DNA of 64,000 bases from Pseudonocardia broussonetiae (GTDB lineage Bacteria > Actinomycetota > Actinomycetes > Mycobacteriales > Pseudonocardiaceae): contig NZ_CP053564.1 of NCBI RefSeq assembly GCF_013155125.1, positions 1,371,501 to 1,435,500 on the forward strand, given 5' to 3'. Below the pieces are notes generated by a model. That model saw only the letters and a program-made list of their open reading frames with translations, made no database searches and was not told where the DNA came from. Position 1 is the stretch's first letter; each line of letters starts with the position of its first letter. The translations under genes were made by a program, and so were the position numbers. Shown piece after piece: positions 25,778 through 33,935 of this stretch.

Positions 25778-26335
25778 GTGGCGCCGACGACGACCTCCGC
25801 GACCGACCTGTCGCTGGTCACCGACCTGTTCGTGATGGCCGAGCGGATGCTCGTCGAGGTGCTCGGGCGCATCCGGCACGGCGACGGGAAGATCGTCCTG
25901 CCGCCGCTGCGCCCCGCCGGCGCACCCGCGACGATCCGCGAGTCCGTCGCCCGGCACGTGCGCGACGAGGCCCGCCTCGCCGGCATCCCCGACGACGTGG
26001 AGCTGGGCAGCGACCCGCAGGCCACGGTCGTCCGGCTGTCCGACGCCGCCGTCGCCGCGGTCCGCGGGGGCGGGGTCGACGCCGAGGAGCTGCTCCTCGC
26101 CACGATCGACCGCTGCTTCCTCGCCCACGACGTCGCCTTCCACCTCGGCTCCACCGCGTGCCCGCTGCCCGAGGAGCTGGCGCGGCCGCTGTGGGAGATC
26201 ACCGACCCGCGGTCGGCCGAGTTCCGCGAGCGGGGCATCTTCGGGGAGCCGCTGCTGCCCATGCCGCCGCACGTGTCGTGGCGCGACCGCTTCCTGCGCA
26301 CCGCAGGCCGCGACCCGCACCCGCACTTCGACTGA
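25778..26335 (+). CDS. Protein of unknown function upstream of amidase
   Basis: A 185-residue acidic, mostly helical protein I do not recognise. It has no signal peptide or membrane segment. Features are LVTDLFVMAERMLVEVLGRIRHGDG at the N-terminus, a mid-helix DEARLAGIPDDVELGS, and a C-terminus rich in His/Pro (RDPHPHFD). It starts with GTG 7 bp after the regulator stop and abuts the amidase start with no gap (TGA-GTG), so the three genes are one operon. Its partner or substrate cannot be inferred. Confidence 0.7.
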   Translation: MAPTTTSATDLSLVTDLFVMAERMLVEVLGRIRHGDGKIVLPPLRPAGAPATIRESVARHVRDEARLAGIPDDVELGSDPQATVVRLSDAAVAAVRGGGVDAEELLLATIDRCFLAHDVAFHLGSTACPLPEELARPLWEITDPRSAEFRERGIFGEPLLPMPPHVSWRDRFLRTAGRDPHPHFD

Positions 26336-27727
26336 GTGCCCGTCCACGACACCGCGCGGGAGATGGCGCGCGCCCTGCGCGCCCGCGAGATCTCCGCGCG
26401 CGAGCTGGTGCAGGCCCACCTCGACCGGATCGAGGCCGTCGACGGGCGGGTGAACGCCGTCGTCACGCGCGTGCCGGAACGGGCGCTCGCCGAGGCCGAC
26501 CGCGCCGACGCCCGCCTCGCCGCCGGGGAGCCGGTCGGTCCGCTGCACGGGTTGCCGATCGCGCACAAGGACACCCACCTGACGGCCGGCGTCCGCACGA
26601 CGTTCGGCTCGCCGCTGCTCGCCGACTTCGTCCCCGACGCCGACGAGCTGGTCGTCGAGCGGATCCGCGGGGCCGGGGCGATCACGATCGGCAAGACCAA
26701 CGTGCCCGAGTTCGCGGCGGGCTCGCACACGTTCAACCCGGTGTTCGGCACGACCGCCAACCCCTACGCCCCCGGCCGCAGCGCGGGCGGCAGCAGCGGC
26801 GGCGCGGCGGCCGCGCTGGCGTCCGGGATGCACCCGCTGGCCGACGGCTCCGACATGGGCGGCTCGCTGCGCAACCCGGCGTCGTTCTGCAACGTCGTCG
26901 GGCTGCGACCCTCCCCCGGCCGCGTCCCGACGCACCCGGCGGCCCTGCCGTGGGCGACGATGGCCGTGCAGGGGCCGATGGCGCGGACGGTGGCCGACGC
27001 CGCGCTGCTGCTGTCGGTGCTCGCCGGGCCGGACCCGCGCTCCCCGATCTCCCTCGACGAGCCGGGGTCGGTGTTCGCCGCCCCGCTCGACCGCGACCTC
27101 ACCGGCCTGCGCGTCGCCTGGGCCCCGGACCTCGGCGGCGCCGTCACCGTCGACCCGGTGGTGACGGCCGCGCTCGCCCCGGCCGCGGAGGTGTTCACGC
27201 GCCTGGGCGCGCACGTCGAGCCCGCCTGTCCCGACCTCACCGGCGCCGACGACGTCTTCCGCACCCTGCGCGCCTGGCAGTTCGCCGCCACGATGGGCCC
27301 GCAGCGCGACCGGGTGAAGGCCGCGCTGGCCGCCAACATCGACGACGGCCGGCGCCTCACCGGCGACGACCTCGCCCGCGCCGAGCTCGCCCGCGCCGCC
27401 CTCTTCCACCGCGTCCGGGAGTTCTTCACCCGCTACGACGTGCTGCTGGCACCGGTCTCGCAGGTGCCGCCGTTCGACGCGGCGCTGGAGCACCCCACCG
27501 CGATCGACGGCGTCCCGCACCCGCACTACCTCGACTGGATGGCTTCGGCCTACCTGGTCTCGGCCGCGGGACTGCCCGCGCTGTCGGTGCCGGCCGCCTT
27601 CACCCCCGACGGGCTGCCGGTCGGGCTGCAGGTCGTCGGCCCGCCGCGCGCCGACCTGCTGGTGCTGCAGGTCGGGCACGCGTTCGAGGGCGCCACCCAG
27701 GTCGGGCTGCGCCGACCGGAGCTCTAA
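26336..27727 (+). CDS. Amidase-signature-family amidase
   Basis: A 463-residue enzyme with the Ser-cisSer-Lys triad region intact. The Lys is in LPIAHKDTHLTAGV (about 77), GRSAGGSSGGAAAALASG carries the cis-Ser, and the nucleophile is in DGSDMGGSLRNPASF (about 180). It probably hydrolyses a carboxamide in the cytosol; substrates range widely in this family. The GTG start directly follows the preceding stop. Its stop overlaps that of the convergent methyltransferase gene. Confidence 0.92.
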   Translation: MPVHDTAREMARALRAREISARELVQAHLDRIEAVDGRVNAVVTRVPERALAEADRADARLAAGEPVGPLHGLPIAHKDTHLTAGVRTTFGSPLLADFVPDADELVVERIRGAGAITIGKTNVPEFAAGSHTFNPVFGTTANPYAPGRSAGGSSGGAAAALASGMHPLADGSDMGGSLRNPASFCNVVGLRPSPGRVPTHPAALPWATMAVQGPMARTVADAALLLSVLAGPDPRSPISLDEPGSVFAAPLDRDLTGLRVAWAPDLGGAVTVDPVVTAALAPAAEVFTRLGAHVEPACPDLTGADDVFRTLRAWQFAATMGPQRDRVKAALAANIDDGRRLTGDDLARAELARAALFHRVREFFTRYDVLLAPVSQVPPFDAALEHPTAIDGVPHPHYLDWMASAYLVSAAGLPALSVPAAFTPDGLPVGLQVVGPPRADLLVLQVGHAFEGATQVGLRRPEL

Positions 27728-28329
27728 CGGCGCCTCGCGACCACCACGACGTCGCGCACGGTCAGGTGCGCCCCCTCGTGACCGTGCGCCTGCCGCTCCC
27801 GGGTGCCGGCGACGACGACGTCCCAGTCGCGCGGGTCGAGCAGGCCGGCGGCCTCGTCGGCGGTGAAGAACATCCCGGGGATCTGCGGGCGGTGGTGGCC
27901 GGCGTCGTCGGTGGGGTCGTGACCGACGAGCAGCAGGGTGCCGCCCGGGGCCACGCCGGTGGCGAGCCGGGCGTACATCTCGACCAGCGTCGGCAGGTGC
28001 ACGAACTGGGCGCTGACCAGGTCGTAGGCGCCCAGCTCCGGCGTCCAGGCGGTGAGGTCGGCCCGGCGCCACTCGACGTCGAGACCGGCCGACCGCTCCC
28101 GCGCGCGGCCCAGCGCGACCTCCGAGAAGTCGACGGCCGTGACCCGCCAGCCCTGCCCGGCCAGCCACACCGCGTCGGCGCCCTCGCCGCACCCGGCGTC
28201 GAGCGCGCGACCGGGCGGCAGGTCCGCGACCTCGGCGACGAGCTGCGCGTTGGGCTGCCCGCTCCACATCCCGCGGGAGCCGTAGCGCTCCTCCCAGGCC
28301 GCCCGGCTGAACATGTCCGTCTCCGTCAT
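27724..28329 (-). CDS. Class I SAM-dependent methyltransferase
   Basis: A 201-residue protein. SAM-binding motif I is RALDAGCGEGADAVWLAGQG (about 40-59), followed by VTAVDFSEVALGRAR (motif post I) and YDLVSAQFVHLP. The N-terminal WEERYGSRGMWSGQPN is typical of small Tehb/UbiE-like methyltransferases. The substrate is unknown. The ATG at 28329 (MTETDMFSR) was chosen over a longer frame with no coding character. Confidence 0.88.
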   Translation of the reverse strand: MTETDMFSRAAWEERYGSRGMWSGQPNAQLVAEVADLPPGRALDAGCGEGADAVWLAGQGWRVTAVDFSEVALGRARERSAGLDVEWRRADLTAWTPELGAYDLVSAQFVHLPTLVEMYARLATGVAPGGTLLLVGHDPTDDAGHHRPQIPGMFFTADEAAGLLDPRDWDVVVAGTRERQAHGHEGAHLTVRDVVVVARRR

Positions 28330-28372
28330 GCCCACCAGCGTGCTCCTGACCCGGCGAGATACGCAACTGCCG

Positions 28373-28387
28373 TTGCCGGACCGGCAA
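28373..28387. terminator. Short inverted repeat after YCII operon
   Basis: TTGCCGG and CCGGCAA around one central base lie 1 bp beyond the 3' end of the YCII-like gene and 43 bp upstream of the methyltransferase start. It could be a weak terminator of the minus-strand operon or an operator for the methyltransferase gene. Confidence 0.35.
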
Positions 28388-28388
28388 A

Positions 28389-28658
28389 CTACGGCTGCAG
28401 GACCTCGTCCCACTCGCGGACGCGGTGCGCGCCGACCACCCCGTGGTGCAGGAACGGGTCGTCGGACATGAACTCGTCCACGGCCTCCCGGGTAGTGAAC
28501 ACTGCCATGGCGCCCACCGGGGCGTCGGAGAAGGTGCCGACCATCAGCAGCAGACCGCGGGCGTGGAAGTCGTCGAGCCGCGTGCGGTGTGCGGGGTAGT
28601 GCTCCTGCGCGAGCGGCATGGCGTCGTCGGCGAGGTCGTAGAGCAGCACGTGCTTCAT
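28389..28658 (-). CDS. YCII-related protein
   Basis: An 89-residue single-domain protein of the YciI fold. It begins MKHVLLYDLADDAMPLAQEHYPAHR, with the conserved H20 and a later PVGAMAVFTTREAVDEFMSDDPFL. The family has muconolactone isomerase-like folds and mostly unknown functions. It is the third gene of a tightly overlapping ArsR-SRPBCC-YCII operon; its ATG overlaps the SRPBCC stop by 4 bp. Confidence 0.85.
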   Translation of the reverse strand: MKHVLLYDLADDAMPLAQEHYPAHRTRLDDFHARGLLLMVGTFSDAPVGAMAVFTTREAVDEFMSDDPFLHHGVVGAHRVREWDEVLQP

Positions 28659-29212
28659 CGGGTGTCCGTCCCCTGTCCGGTGTCGGTGTCGGTGTGGTGG
28701 TCGTGCTCGTGGTCGGCCGCCGCGGCGAGCGCGGCGAGGATCGTGCTCCAGCCGGTCGCGAAGCTGCCGGCGGCGTACCCGCCGGGCTGCGCGCAGTCCT
28801 GGCCGAGCTGCTGCTCGGAGAGCGCCTCCCAGCCGCGGTGCTCGACGGAGACGCGCGTCAGCGCCGGGCCGAGTGCCGCGAAGCGCAGCTCGACCTCCGT
28901 GGTGGCCGGCGTGCAGTCCCAGCTCAGGACGAGTGCGTGCGGCGGCTCCCAGGCCAGCACCCGGCCCCACTCGACGACGGTGCCGTCGGCCCAGGTCTCG
29001 ACCAGGCGGCCGCCGAGGAGCGGTTCGAGGGTGACGTCGCGGACGCGCTCGCCCCCGACGGAGTAGGGCCGCACCGGCCACCAGGCACCGATGGTGCGGA
29101 CGAAGACGTCGAAGGTGTGGTCGACGTCGGAGCGCACCAGCGTGGCCCGGCGGATCGGGGGGCGGTGCGGCACCGCGCCCGCCGCCCTCGTCGTCTGCTC
29201 CGCGGCGCTCAT
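28655..29212 (-). CDS. SRPBCC (AHSA1-like) protein
   Basis: A 185-residue START-like domain protein: IRRATLVRSDVDHTFDVFVRTIGAWWP near the N-terminus, VTLEPLLGGRLVETWADG, and WDCTPATTEVELRFAALGP. It ends with a His/Asp/Thr-rich tail (HEHDHHTDTDTGQGTD), an odd low-complexity end with possible metal affinity. It is coupled by 4-bp overlaps to ArsR upstream and YCII downstream. Confidence 0.85.
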   Translation of the reverse strand: MSAAEQTTRAAGAVPHRPPIRRATLVRSDVDHTFDVFVRTIGAWWPVRPYSVGGERVRDVTLEPLLGGRLVETWADGTVVEWGRVLAWEPPHALVLSWDCTPATTEVELRFAALGPALTRVSVEHRGWEALSEQQLGQDCAQPGGYAAGSFATGWSTILAALAAAADHEHDHHTDTDTGQGTDTR

Positions 29213-29571
29213 CCGACCGCGCTCCCCGGCGCCTCGTCGAGGAGGCCCCGCTCGGCCTCGACGAGGCGCCGCGCGGTGTCCAGCGAGGTCGCCCACATCT
29301 CGTCGAGGAACACCTGCAGCCCGGCCAGCCCCTCGGGCCGCGCCCGGTACAGCCGACGCGTCCCGTCGCGGCGCTCGTGCAGCAGCCCGGCGGCCTTGAG
29401 GACGCCGAGGTGCTGGCTCACCGCCGTGCGGCTCACGTCGAACTCCTCGGCGATGCGACCCGCGGGCAGCTCGTCGTGCGCCACGAGCCGCAGGATCGCC
29501 CGGCGCCGCGGCTCCGCGAGCGCCCGCAGCGCCTCGTCGGTGGCGCTCTCCTGTCGTTCCTCTTCCGGCAT
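29209..29571 (-). CDS. ArsR-family regulator
   Basis: A 120-residue winged-helix repressor: ALRALAEPRRRAILRLVAHDELPAGRIAEEF, recognition helix DVSRTAVSQHLGVLKAAGLL, wing ERRDGTRRLYRA. No metal-binding cysteines. It is first in the ArsR-SRPBCC-YCII operon. The LysR gene upstream on the same strand ends only 10 bp before its start, so read-through from there is possible. Confidence 0.9.
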   Translation of the reverse strand: MPEEERQESATDEALRALAEPRRRAILRLVAHDELPAGRIAEEFDVSRTAVSQHLGVLKAAGLLHERRDGTRRLYRARPEGLAGLQVFLDEMWATSLDTARRLVEAERGLLDEAPGSAVG

Positions 29572-29581
29572 GGCCGTTACG

Positions 29582-30481
29582 TTAGCGCCTACTTCCGTTA
29601 GTGTCCACTGTCGAAGTGAGCCGCCCCGCGACCAGCGCCAGCGGCGCCCACGCCGCCCGGCCCCGGCGGACGACGGCGAACGCGCGCAGCAGGACGTCCG
29701 GCTCGCGCAGCGGGAGCAGCCGCACGCCCGGCCGCACCGTCACGGACTCGGCCAGCAGGCCCACCCCGAGCCCGGCCGCGACGAGGTCCTGCACGAGGTC
29801 GAGGCTGTCGGCGCGGTGCACGATCCGCGGCGCGGACCCGGAGTGCGCGGCCAGGGCGGCGACCACCCGCTCGTCGGCGTCGTTGCGGGAGTTGACGATC
29901 CAGTCGTCGTGCCGGTGGCGGGCGACGACGGCGTGGGCGGTGCCGTCCTCGTGGGCCGAGTCGGCAGGCACCGCGAGGCCCCAGCGGGCGGTCCACAGCG
30001 GGGTGGCCTCGAAGCGGTCGTCGACGGTGCGCGGGGCGAGGGCGTAGTCGTAGACGAGGGCGAGGTCGACGGCGTCGTCGGCGAGCAGGTCCAGCGCCTC
30101 GGCCGGCTCGTGCTCGGCGATCAGCATCTGCACCCGCGTGCTCCGCAGCGAGGCCAGCAGCGGCACCAGGGAGCGCCGGATCGCCGTGGCGAAGCCGGCG
30201 ACCCGCACCGAGCCCGCGGGCTCCGCGTCCGGGTCGAGGTCGGCCCGCGCCGCCTCGACCGCGGCCAGGATCGTGACGCCGTGGTCGGCGAGCCGCCGGC
30301 CGGCGGGGGTGAGCCGGACCCGTCGCCCGACCGGCTCCAGCAGCGCCGTGCCGGCCTCCCGGGCGAGCGCGGCGATCTGCTGCGAGACCGTCGACGTCGT
30401 GACGCCGAGCTCGTCGGCCACCTCGCGCATCGAGCCGAGACGGGCCAGGGCCACGAGGAGCTCCAAGCGGCGCGTATCCAT
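29582..30481 (-). CDS. LysR-family regulator
   Basis: A 299-residue LTTR: N-terminal winged helix with linker (MDTRRLELLVALARLGSMREV, TTSTVSQQIAALAREAG, GRRVRLTPAGRRLADHG) and a periplasmic-binding-like effector domain (about 90-290). The ATG at 30481 was chosen over a longer frame that crosses the divergent EamA gene. Divergent pairing with a small-molecule exporter suggests it controls export of an amino acid or metabolite. Confidence 0.9.
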   Translation of the reverse strand: MDTRRLELLVALARLGSMREVADELGVTTSTVSQQIAALAREAGTALLEPVGRRVRLTPAGRRLADHGVTILAAVEAARADLDPDAEPAGSVRVAGFATAIRRSLVPLLASLRSTRVQMLIAEHEPAEALDLLADDAVDLALVYDYALAPRTVDDRFEATPLWTARWGLAVPADSAHEDGTAHAVVARHRHDDWIVNSRNDADERVVAALAAHSGSAPRIVHRADSLDLVQDLVAAGLGVGLLAESVTVRPGVRLLPLREPDVLLRAFAVVRRGRAAWAPLALVAGRLTSTVDTNGSRR

Positions 30482-30499
30482 CCACGAATCATGAACGGT

Positions 30500-30518
30500 A
30501 CGTGCAGGGAAGTCACGT
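30500..30518. promoter_or_regulatory. Candidate LysR operator
   Basis: ACGTG-N9-CACGT is an inverted repeat in the 73-bp gap between the divergent LysR and EamA genes, the usual place and spacing for a LysR-type regulator binding site. No experiment or strict T-N11-A match backs this. Confidence 0.4.
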
Positions 30519-30554
30519 GGACGCGAACGGTCACGATCGCCTCTACTGGTCCGC

Positions 30555-31475
30555 GTGAGCACCTCCGCCCCCACTGCATCCGCGCGGTCCGGCACCGCTC
30601 TCGCCGTCGTCGCCATGCTCTGCGTCCAGCTCGGTCTCGCCGTCTCCGTCGGCCTGGTCGACCGCCTCGGGACCGACGGCACGGCCTGGCTGCGGCTGGC
30701 GTGGGCCGGGCTCCTGCTGGCCGTCCTGGTCCGGCCCCGCCTGCGCGGGTTCACCCGCCGCGGCCTGCTGACCTGCGTCCTGCTCGGGGTGGTGACGGCC
30801 GCGCTCACGTTCCTGTTCATGGCCGCCGTCGCCCGGATCCCGCTGGGCACCGCGAGCGCGCTGGAGTTCCTCGGCCCGCTCGGCGTCGCGGTCGCCCGGG
30901 GGCGGGGGCCCGCGCGCCTGTGGGCGGGCGTCGCCGCGGTCGGGGTGCTCCTGCTGACCGAGCCGTGGCGCGGCGCGGTCGATCCCGCCGGCGTCGGGTT
31001 CGCGCTCGCCGCCGCCGTCTGCTGGGCGGGCTACATCGTGCTGACGCAGAAGGTCGGCGACGAGGCGACCGGGCTGCGCGGCCTCGCGGTGTCGATGCCG
31101 GTCGCGGGCCTCACCGCCACGGCGTTCGTCGCACTGACCGACGCGCCCGCCGTCCTCGAGGCGCTGGACCCGCAGCTCCTGCTCGTCGGGCTCGGTCTCG
31201 CCGTGCTGCTGCCGGTGGTGCCGTTCAGCCTGGAGATGCTCGCGCTGCGCCGCCTCACCGCCGCGGCCTTCGGCACTCTCATGGCGCTGGAGCCCGCGAT
31301 CGCCCTGCTCGTGGGGCTGGTCGCGCTGCGGCAGGTGCCGGGGTGGAGCGCGGTGGTGGGCATCGCGTTCGTGGTGGCGGCCGGGATCGGGGCCGAGCGG
31401 ACGGGGGCGCGGGTGGCCGCCGGTCCCCCGGGGTCGGGAGCCGGCGGCCGACCGGTTCAGTCCGCGAGCGTGTAG
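30555..31475 (+). CDS. EamA/DMT-family exporter (RhtA-like)
   Basis: A 306-residue protein with ten hydrophobic segments forming two EamA repeats: [16 protein letters not shown] in the first, [28 protein letters not shown] in the second. The last motif matches RhtA-type amino acid exporters. GTG start at 30555. The divergent LysR gene probably regulates it. The last 19 bp overlap the convergent lipase gene. Confidence 0.85.
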   Translation: MSTSAPTASARSGTALAVVAMLCVQLGLAVSVGLVDRLGTDGTAWLRLAWAGLLLAVLVRPRLRGFTRRGLLTCVLLGVVTAALTFLFMAAVARIPLGTASALEFLGPLGVAVARGRGPARLWAGVAAVGVLLLTEPWRGAVDPAGVGFALAAAVCWAGYIVLTQKVGDEATGLRGLAVSMPVAGLTATAFVALTDAPAVLEALDPQLLLVGLGLAVLLPVVPFSLEMLALRRLTAAAFGTLMALEPAIALLVGLVALRQVPGWSAVVGIAFVVAAGIGAERTGARVAAGPPGSGAGGRPVQSASV

Positions 31476-32572
31476 GACCTCAGCTCGGGCTCGGCCGCCA
31501 CCTTGGGGTGCAGCGCGAGCTGCTGCGCGATCGTGGCGACGAGCGCGGCGTAGTCGCCGGGGAAGGCCACCGGGTCGACGCCCGGCATGAACAGCCGGGC
31601 GCAGACGGCGGGGTCGATGCGGCCGGGGTCGGCGGGCCCGTCGTGGTCGAGGGCGTCGACGGCCAGGGCGTGGGCGACCGGGTCGTAGGTGCCGACGGCG
31701 AGGTGCTCGGAGGTGACGTCGGTGGGGCAGACGTCCTGCAGCGCCACGTTGGTGATGTCGCCGTCGCCGGTGTGCAGCGAGGTGGTGCCGGTGTCGTCGA
31801 GGTTGGGCTGCACGAACTCGTCGGTGCGGGTGTAGATCTGCGTGTAGGAGATCCCGGCGAACGTCTCCTGCCGGGAGTTGATCGCCTGCGTGTAGTGCGA
31901 GTTCAGCGTCTGCTGCCACAGCGCCTCCGAGCAGCCGGTCGCCGGGGTGCACAGCGCGCCGTTGATCGCGATGCTGCCGTGGTTGGTGGCGGCGAGGGCG
32001 ACGTAGTCGTCGACCATCGGACGCAGGTCCGGCCAGAACCGCAGGGCGAACCGGGGCTCGGTGCCGCCCTGGCTGTGCCCGACGACGTCGACCCGCCGGC
32101 CGCTCATCCCGTGCACGGCCCGGATGGCGTGGACGACGTACTCGGCGGAGACCTGCGTGTCGGTCATGGCGTGGTTCGGCAGGGCCACCGAGCAGTAGGG
32201 TCGGCCGAGCTCGTCCAGCGCCGGGAACCAGTTCCAGCCGAAGTCGTCGGTCGGGGTGAGGGTCGTGCCGGGCACGAACAGCACGACCTCGGTGTCGGCG
32301 TCGACGGCGTTCGCGGTGCAGCGCAGCGCGGCGTCGAGGGCGGACCCGGGCACCTCGAGCTCCGGCCCGGGCCGGTCGAGCGGGGCGAACTCCTCGTCCG
32401 GGATCGTGGGCGGCGGGAGCGGCAGTGACGACGGCGCGACGACCGGGAAGGGCGAGGGCGTGAGCGGAGGCAGGGGCGCGGGCGCGGCCAGCGCCTGCCC
32501 CGCGAGCACGAACCCGGCGACGCCGACCACTGCCAGCGTCGCCATCACGCGACGCGACTTGCCTGCACCCAT
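31457..32572 (-). CDS. Secreted lipase/esterase of the alpha/beta-hydrolase fold
   Basis: A 371-residue exported enzyme. A Sec signal peptide ([20 protein letters not shown] through AQALAAPAP, about 1-32) precedes a Pro-rich linker and the catalytic domain. This begins with [20 protein letters not shown] and has the nucleophile elbow [10 protein letters not shown] (about 165). Likely triad partners lie in the TRTDEFVQP region and a late His. The layout resembles bacterial relatives of Candida antarctica lipase B. A GGAGG site lies 4-5 nt before the ATG at 32572. It is divergent from the QsdR-type regulator. Confidence 0.85.
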   Translation of the reverse strand: MGAGKSRRVMATLAVVGVAGFVLAGQALAAPAPLPPLTPSPFPVVAPSSLPLPPPTIPDEEFAPLDRPGPELEVPGSALDAALRCTANAVDADTEVVLFVPGTTLTPTDDFGWNWFPALDELGRPYCSVALPNHAMTDTQVSAEYVVHAIRAVHGMSGRRVDVVGHSQGGTEPRFALRFWPDLRPMVDDYVALAATNHGSIAINGALCTPATGCSEALWQQTLNSHYTQAINSRQETFAGISYTQIYTRTDEFVQPNLDDTGTTSLHTGDGDITNVALQDVCPTDVTSEHLAVGTYDPVAHALAVDALDHDGPADPGRIDPAVCARLFMPGVDPVAFPGDYAALVATIAQQLALHPKVAAEPELRSYTLAD

Positions 32573-32582
32573 GCCATCCTCC

Positions 32583-32635
32583 GTTACAGACACACCGATG
32601 TGTAACAGCGCGACACTCGTAGCCAGCGCTGTAAC
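32583..32635. promoter_or_regulatory. TGTAAC half-sites between lipase and QsdR-type regulator
   Basis: GTTACA (32583-32588) and TGTAAC (32601-32606) form an inverted repeat with a 12-bp centre. A third TGTAAC lies at 32630-32635. They occupy the 137-bp divergent gap, next to the lipase start, and are candidate binding sites for the adjoining TetR-type regulator. Confidence 0.5.
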
Positions 32636-32709
32636 CGCTTCAACGCGAGGAGGGCCGAAACAGTGACGACGGCGCGTCCAGCGGTACGTCCACTGCGACG
32701 AACGGAGTA

Positions 32710-33315
32710 GTGGTGGCGCCACCAACCCCCCTTCAGCGGGAGCTCGCGCACGGCCGCGGGCCCGCCAGGGCCACCCCGCTCGACGCTCTCGACCTCGCCC
32801 GCGAGTGGTTCAACCAGGGCCGCCGCCTCGACATCCAGGCGCTGGCCGGGGAACTCGGCGTCAGCCGGGTGACGATGCACCGCTGGGTCGGCACGCGGGA
32901 GCAGCTGCTGGTCGAGGTGCTCTGGGCGAGCGCCGACCGGGCCCTGGCCCGGCTGTGGACGTCGGTGCGGGCCGCGGAGGGGGCGGGCAGCCGGACCGCC
33001 GAGGTGCTCAGCCGGTGGGCCGAGGACGTGATCGCGCACCCGGGCATCCGCAAGATGCAGTCCGACGAGGCCGAGCTGATCGCGCGGCTGCTCACGCACG
33101 ACGCCAGCGAGTTCCAGCGCCGGCTCATCGAGCGGGTCGCGGAGTTCCTGGAGGAGGACTTCGCCGCGGGCCGCGTGACGATCGACCTGACCGCGGACGA
33201 GCTCGCCTACGCCACCGTCCGGCTCGTCGAGTCCTTCGTGCACACCCCCGCGATCACGGGCGGGGCGCCCGACCCGGCCCGCAACGCCCGCGTCCTGCGC
33301 GCGCTGCTCCGCTGA
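32710..33315 (+). CDS. QsdR-type (TetR-superfamily) regulator
   Basis: A 201-residue regulator: an N-terminal HTH (about 30-70; GRRLDIQALAGELGVSRVTMHRWVGTRE) and a helical ligand domain ending TADELAYATVRLVESFVHTP, the pattern of QsdR-family regulators. Two consecutive GTG codons (32710, 32713) follow a CGGAG site. It is divergent from the lipase gene and lies 14 bp upstream of a GNAT gene on the same strand. Confidence 0.85.
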   Translation: MVAPPTPLQRELAHGRGPARATPLDALDLAREWFNQGRRLDIQALAGELGVSRVTMHRWVGTREQLLVEVLWASADRALARLWTSVRAAEGAGSRTAEVLSRWAEDVIAHPGIRKMQSDEAELIARLLTHDASEFQRRLIERVAEFLEEDFAAGRVTIDLTADELAYATVRLVESFVHTPAITGGAPDPARNARVLRALLR

Positions 33316-33329
33316 AGGAGGCACCGCCC

Positions 33330-33824
33330 GTGCCCGTGACCATCGCGCCGTACGCCGAGGAGCACCGCCGGGCCGTCCTGGACCTGTCGCTGCGGGCCTG
33401 GGAGCCGGTGTTCCCGCAGGTCCGCGACGCGGTGCCGGGGTTCGTCCACGACGCGTTCTACCCCGACGGCTGGCGCGCGCGGCAGCTCACCGACCTCGCC
33501 GCCGTGCTGGACGACGAGCCGGGGAACGTCGACGTGGCCCTCGTGGACGGCGTGGTCGCGGGGTGGATCTGCACGCGGCTGCACCCGGGCGACGACATGG
33601 GCGAGGTGCACGTGCTCGCCGTCGACCCGGCGCACCAGCGACAGGGCGTCGGGGCGGCGCTGACGGCCCGCGCGTTCGACCGCGTCCGGTCGGCCGGGCT
33701 GCGGATGGTGATGGTCGAGACCGGCGGCGACGCCGGGCACGCCCCCGCGCGGGCGGCGTACGAGTCGCTCGGCTTCGTGCCGTGGCCCGTCGCCCGGTAC
33801 TTCAAGGACCTGCGGGAGCAGTGA
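33330..33824 (+). CDS. GNAT-family N-acetyltransferase
   Basis: A 164-residue acetyltransferase. Motif A is VHVLAVDPAHQRQGVGAALTARAF (about 92-115; Q/RxxGxG/A pyrophosphate loop) and motif B is APARAAYESLGFVPWPVARYFK. The GTG at 33330 has a perfect AAGGAGG 8 nt upstream. The substrate is unknown. It is probably co-transcribed with the QsdR-type gene. Confidence 0.87.
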   Translation: MPVTIAPYAEEHRRAVLDLSLRAWEPVFPQVRDAVPGFVHDAFYPDGWRARQLTDLAAVLDDEPGNVDVALVDGVVAGWICTRLHPGDDMGEVHVLAVDPAHQRQGVGAALTARAFDRVRSAGLRMVMVETGGDAGHAPARAAYESLGFVPWPVARYFKDLREQ

Positions 33825-33858
33825 TCGTTCTCGCCCTCTTCAACGTATAGCCGACCCC

Positions 33859-33878
33859 GGGGCTTGCGGCAAGACCCC
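33859..33878 (+). promoter_or_regulatory. Rifamycin-associated element (RAE)
   Basis: GGGGCTTGCGGCAAGACCCC lies 57 bp upstream of the rph start. It matches the 19-20 bp imperfect inverted repeat known as the rifamycin-associated element, which sits before rifampin-inactivating genes in actinomycetes (known consensus GGGGCTTGCGGCAAGGCCCC; one difference here). TTGCGG inside it could serve as a -35 with CAGAAT (33889-33894) as a -10. Confidence 0.85.
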
Positions 33879-33935
33879 GGTCGGCCCGCAGAATCGGCGG
33901 CCGATCGGTCGGGGCCAGCGGTGAGAGGTGCGGAC

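Noticed and set aside
25541..28387. Minus-strand frame of over 900 codons
   Set aside because: Antisense to the amidase and its neighbours and without any recognisable domain; an artefact of GC-rich codon use.
33864..33935. N-terminal extension of rph starting at TTG
   Set aside because: It would start inside the rifamycin-associated element; the ATG at 33936 has a ribosome-binding site and matches family length.
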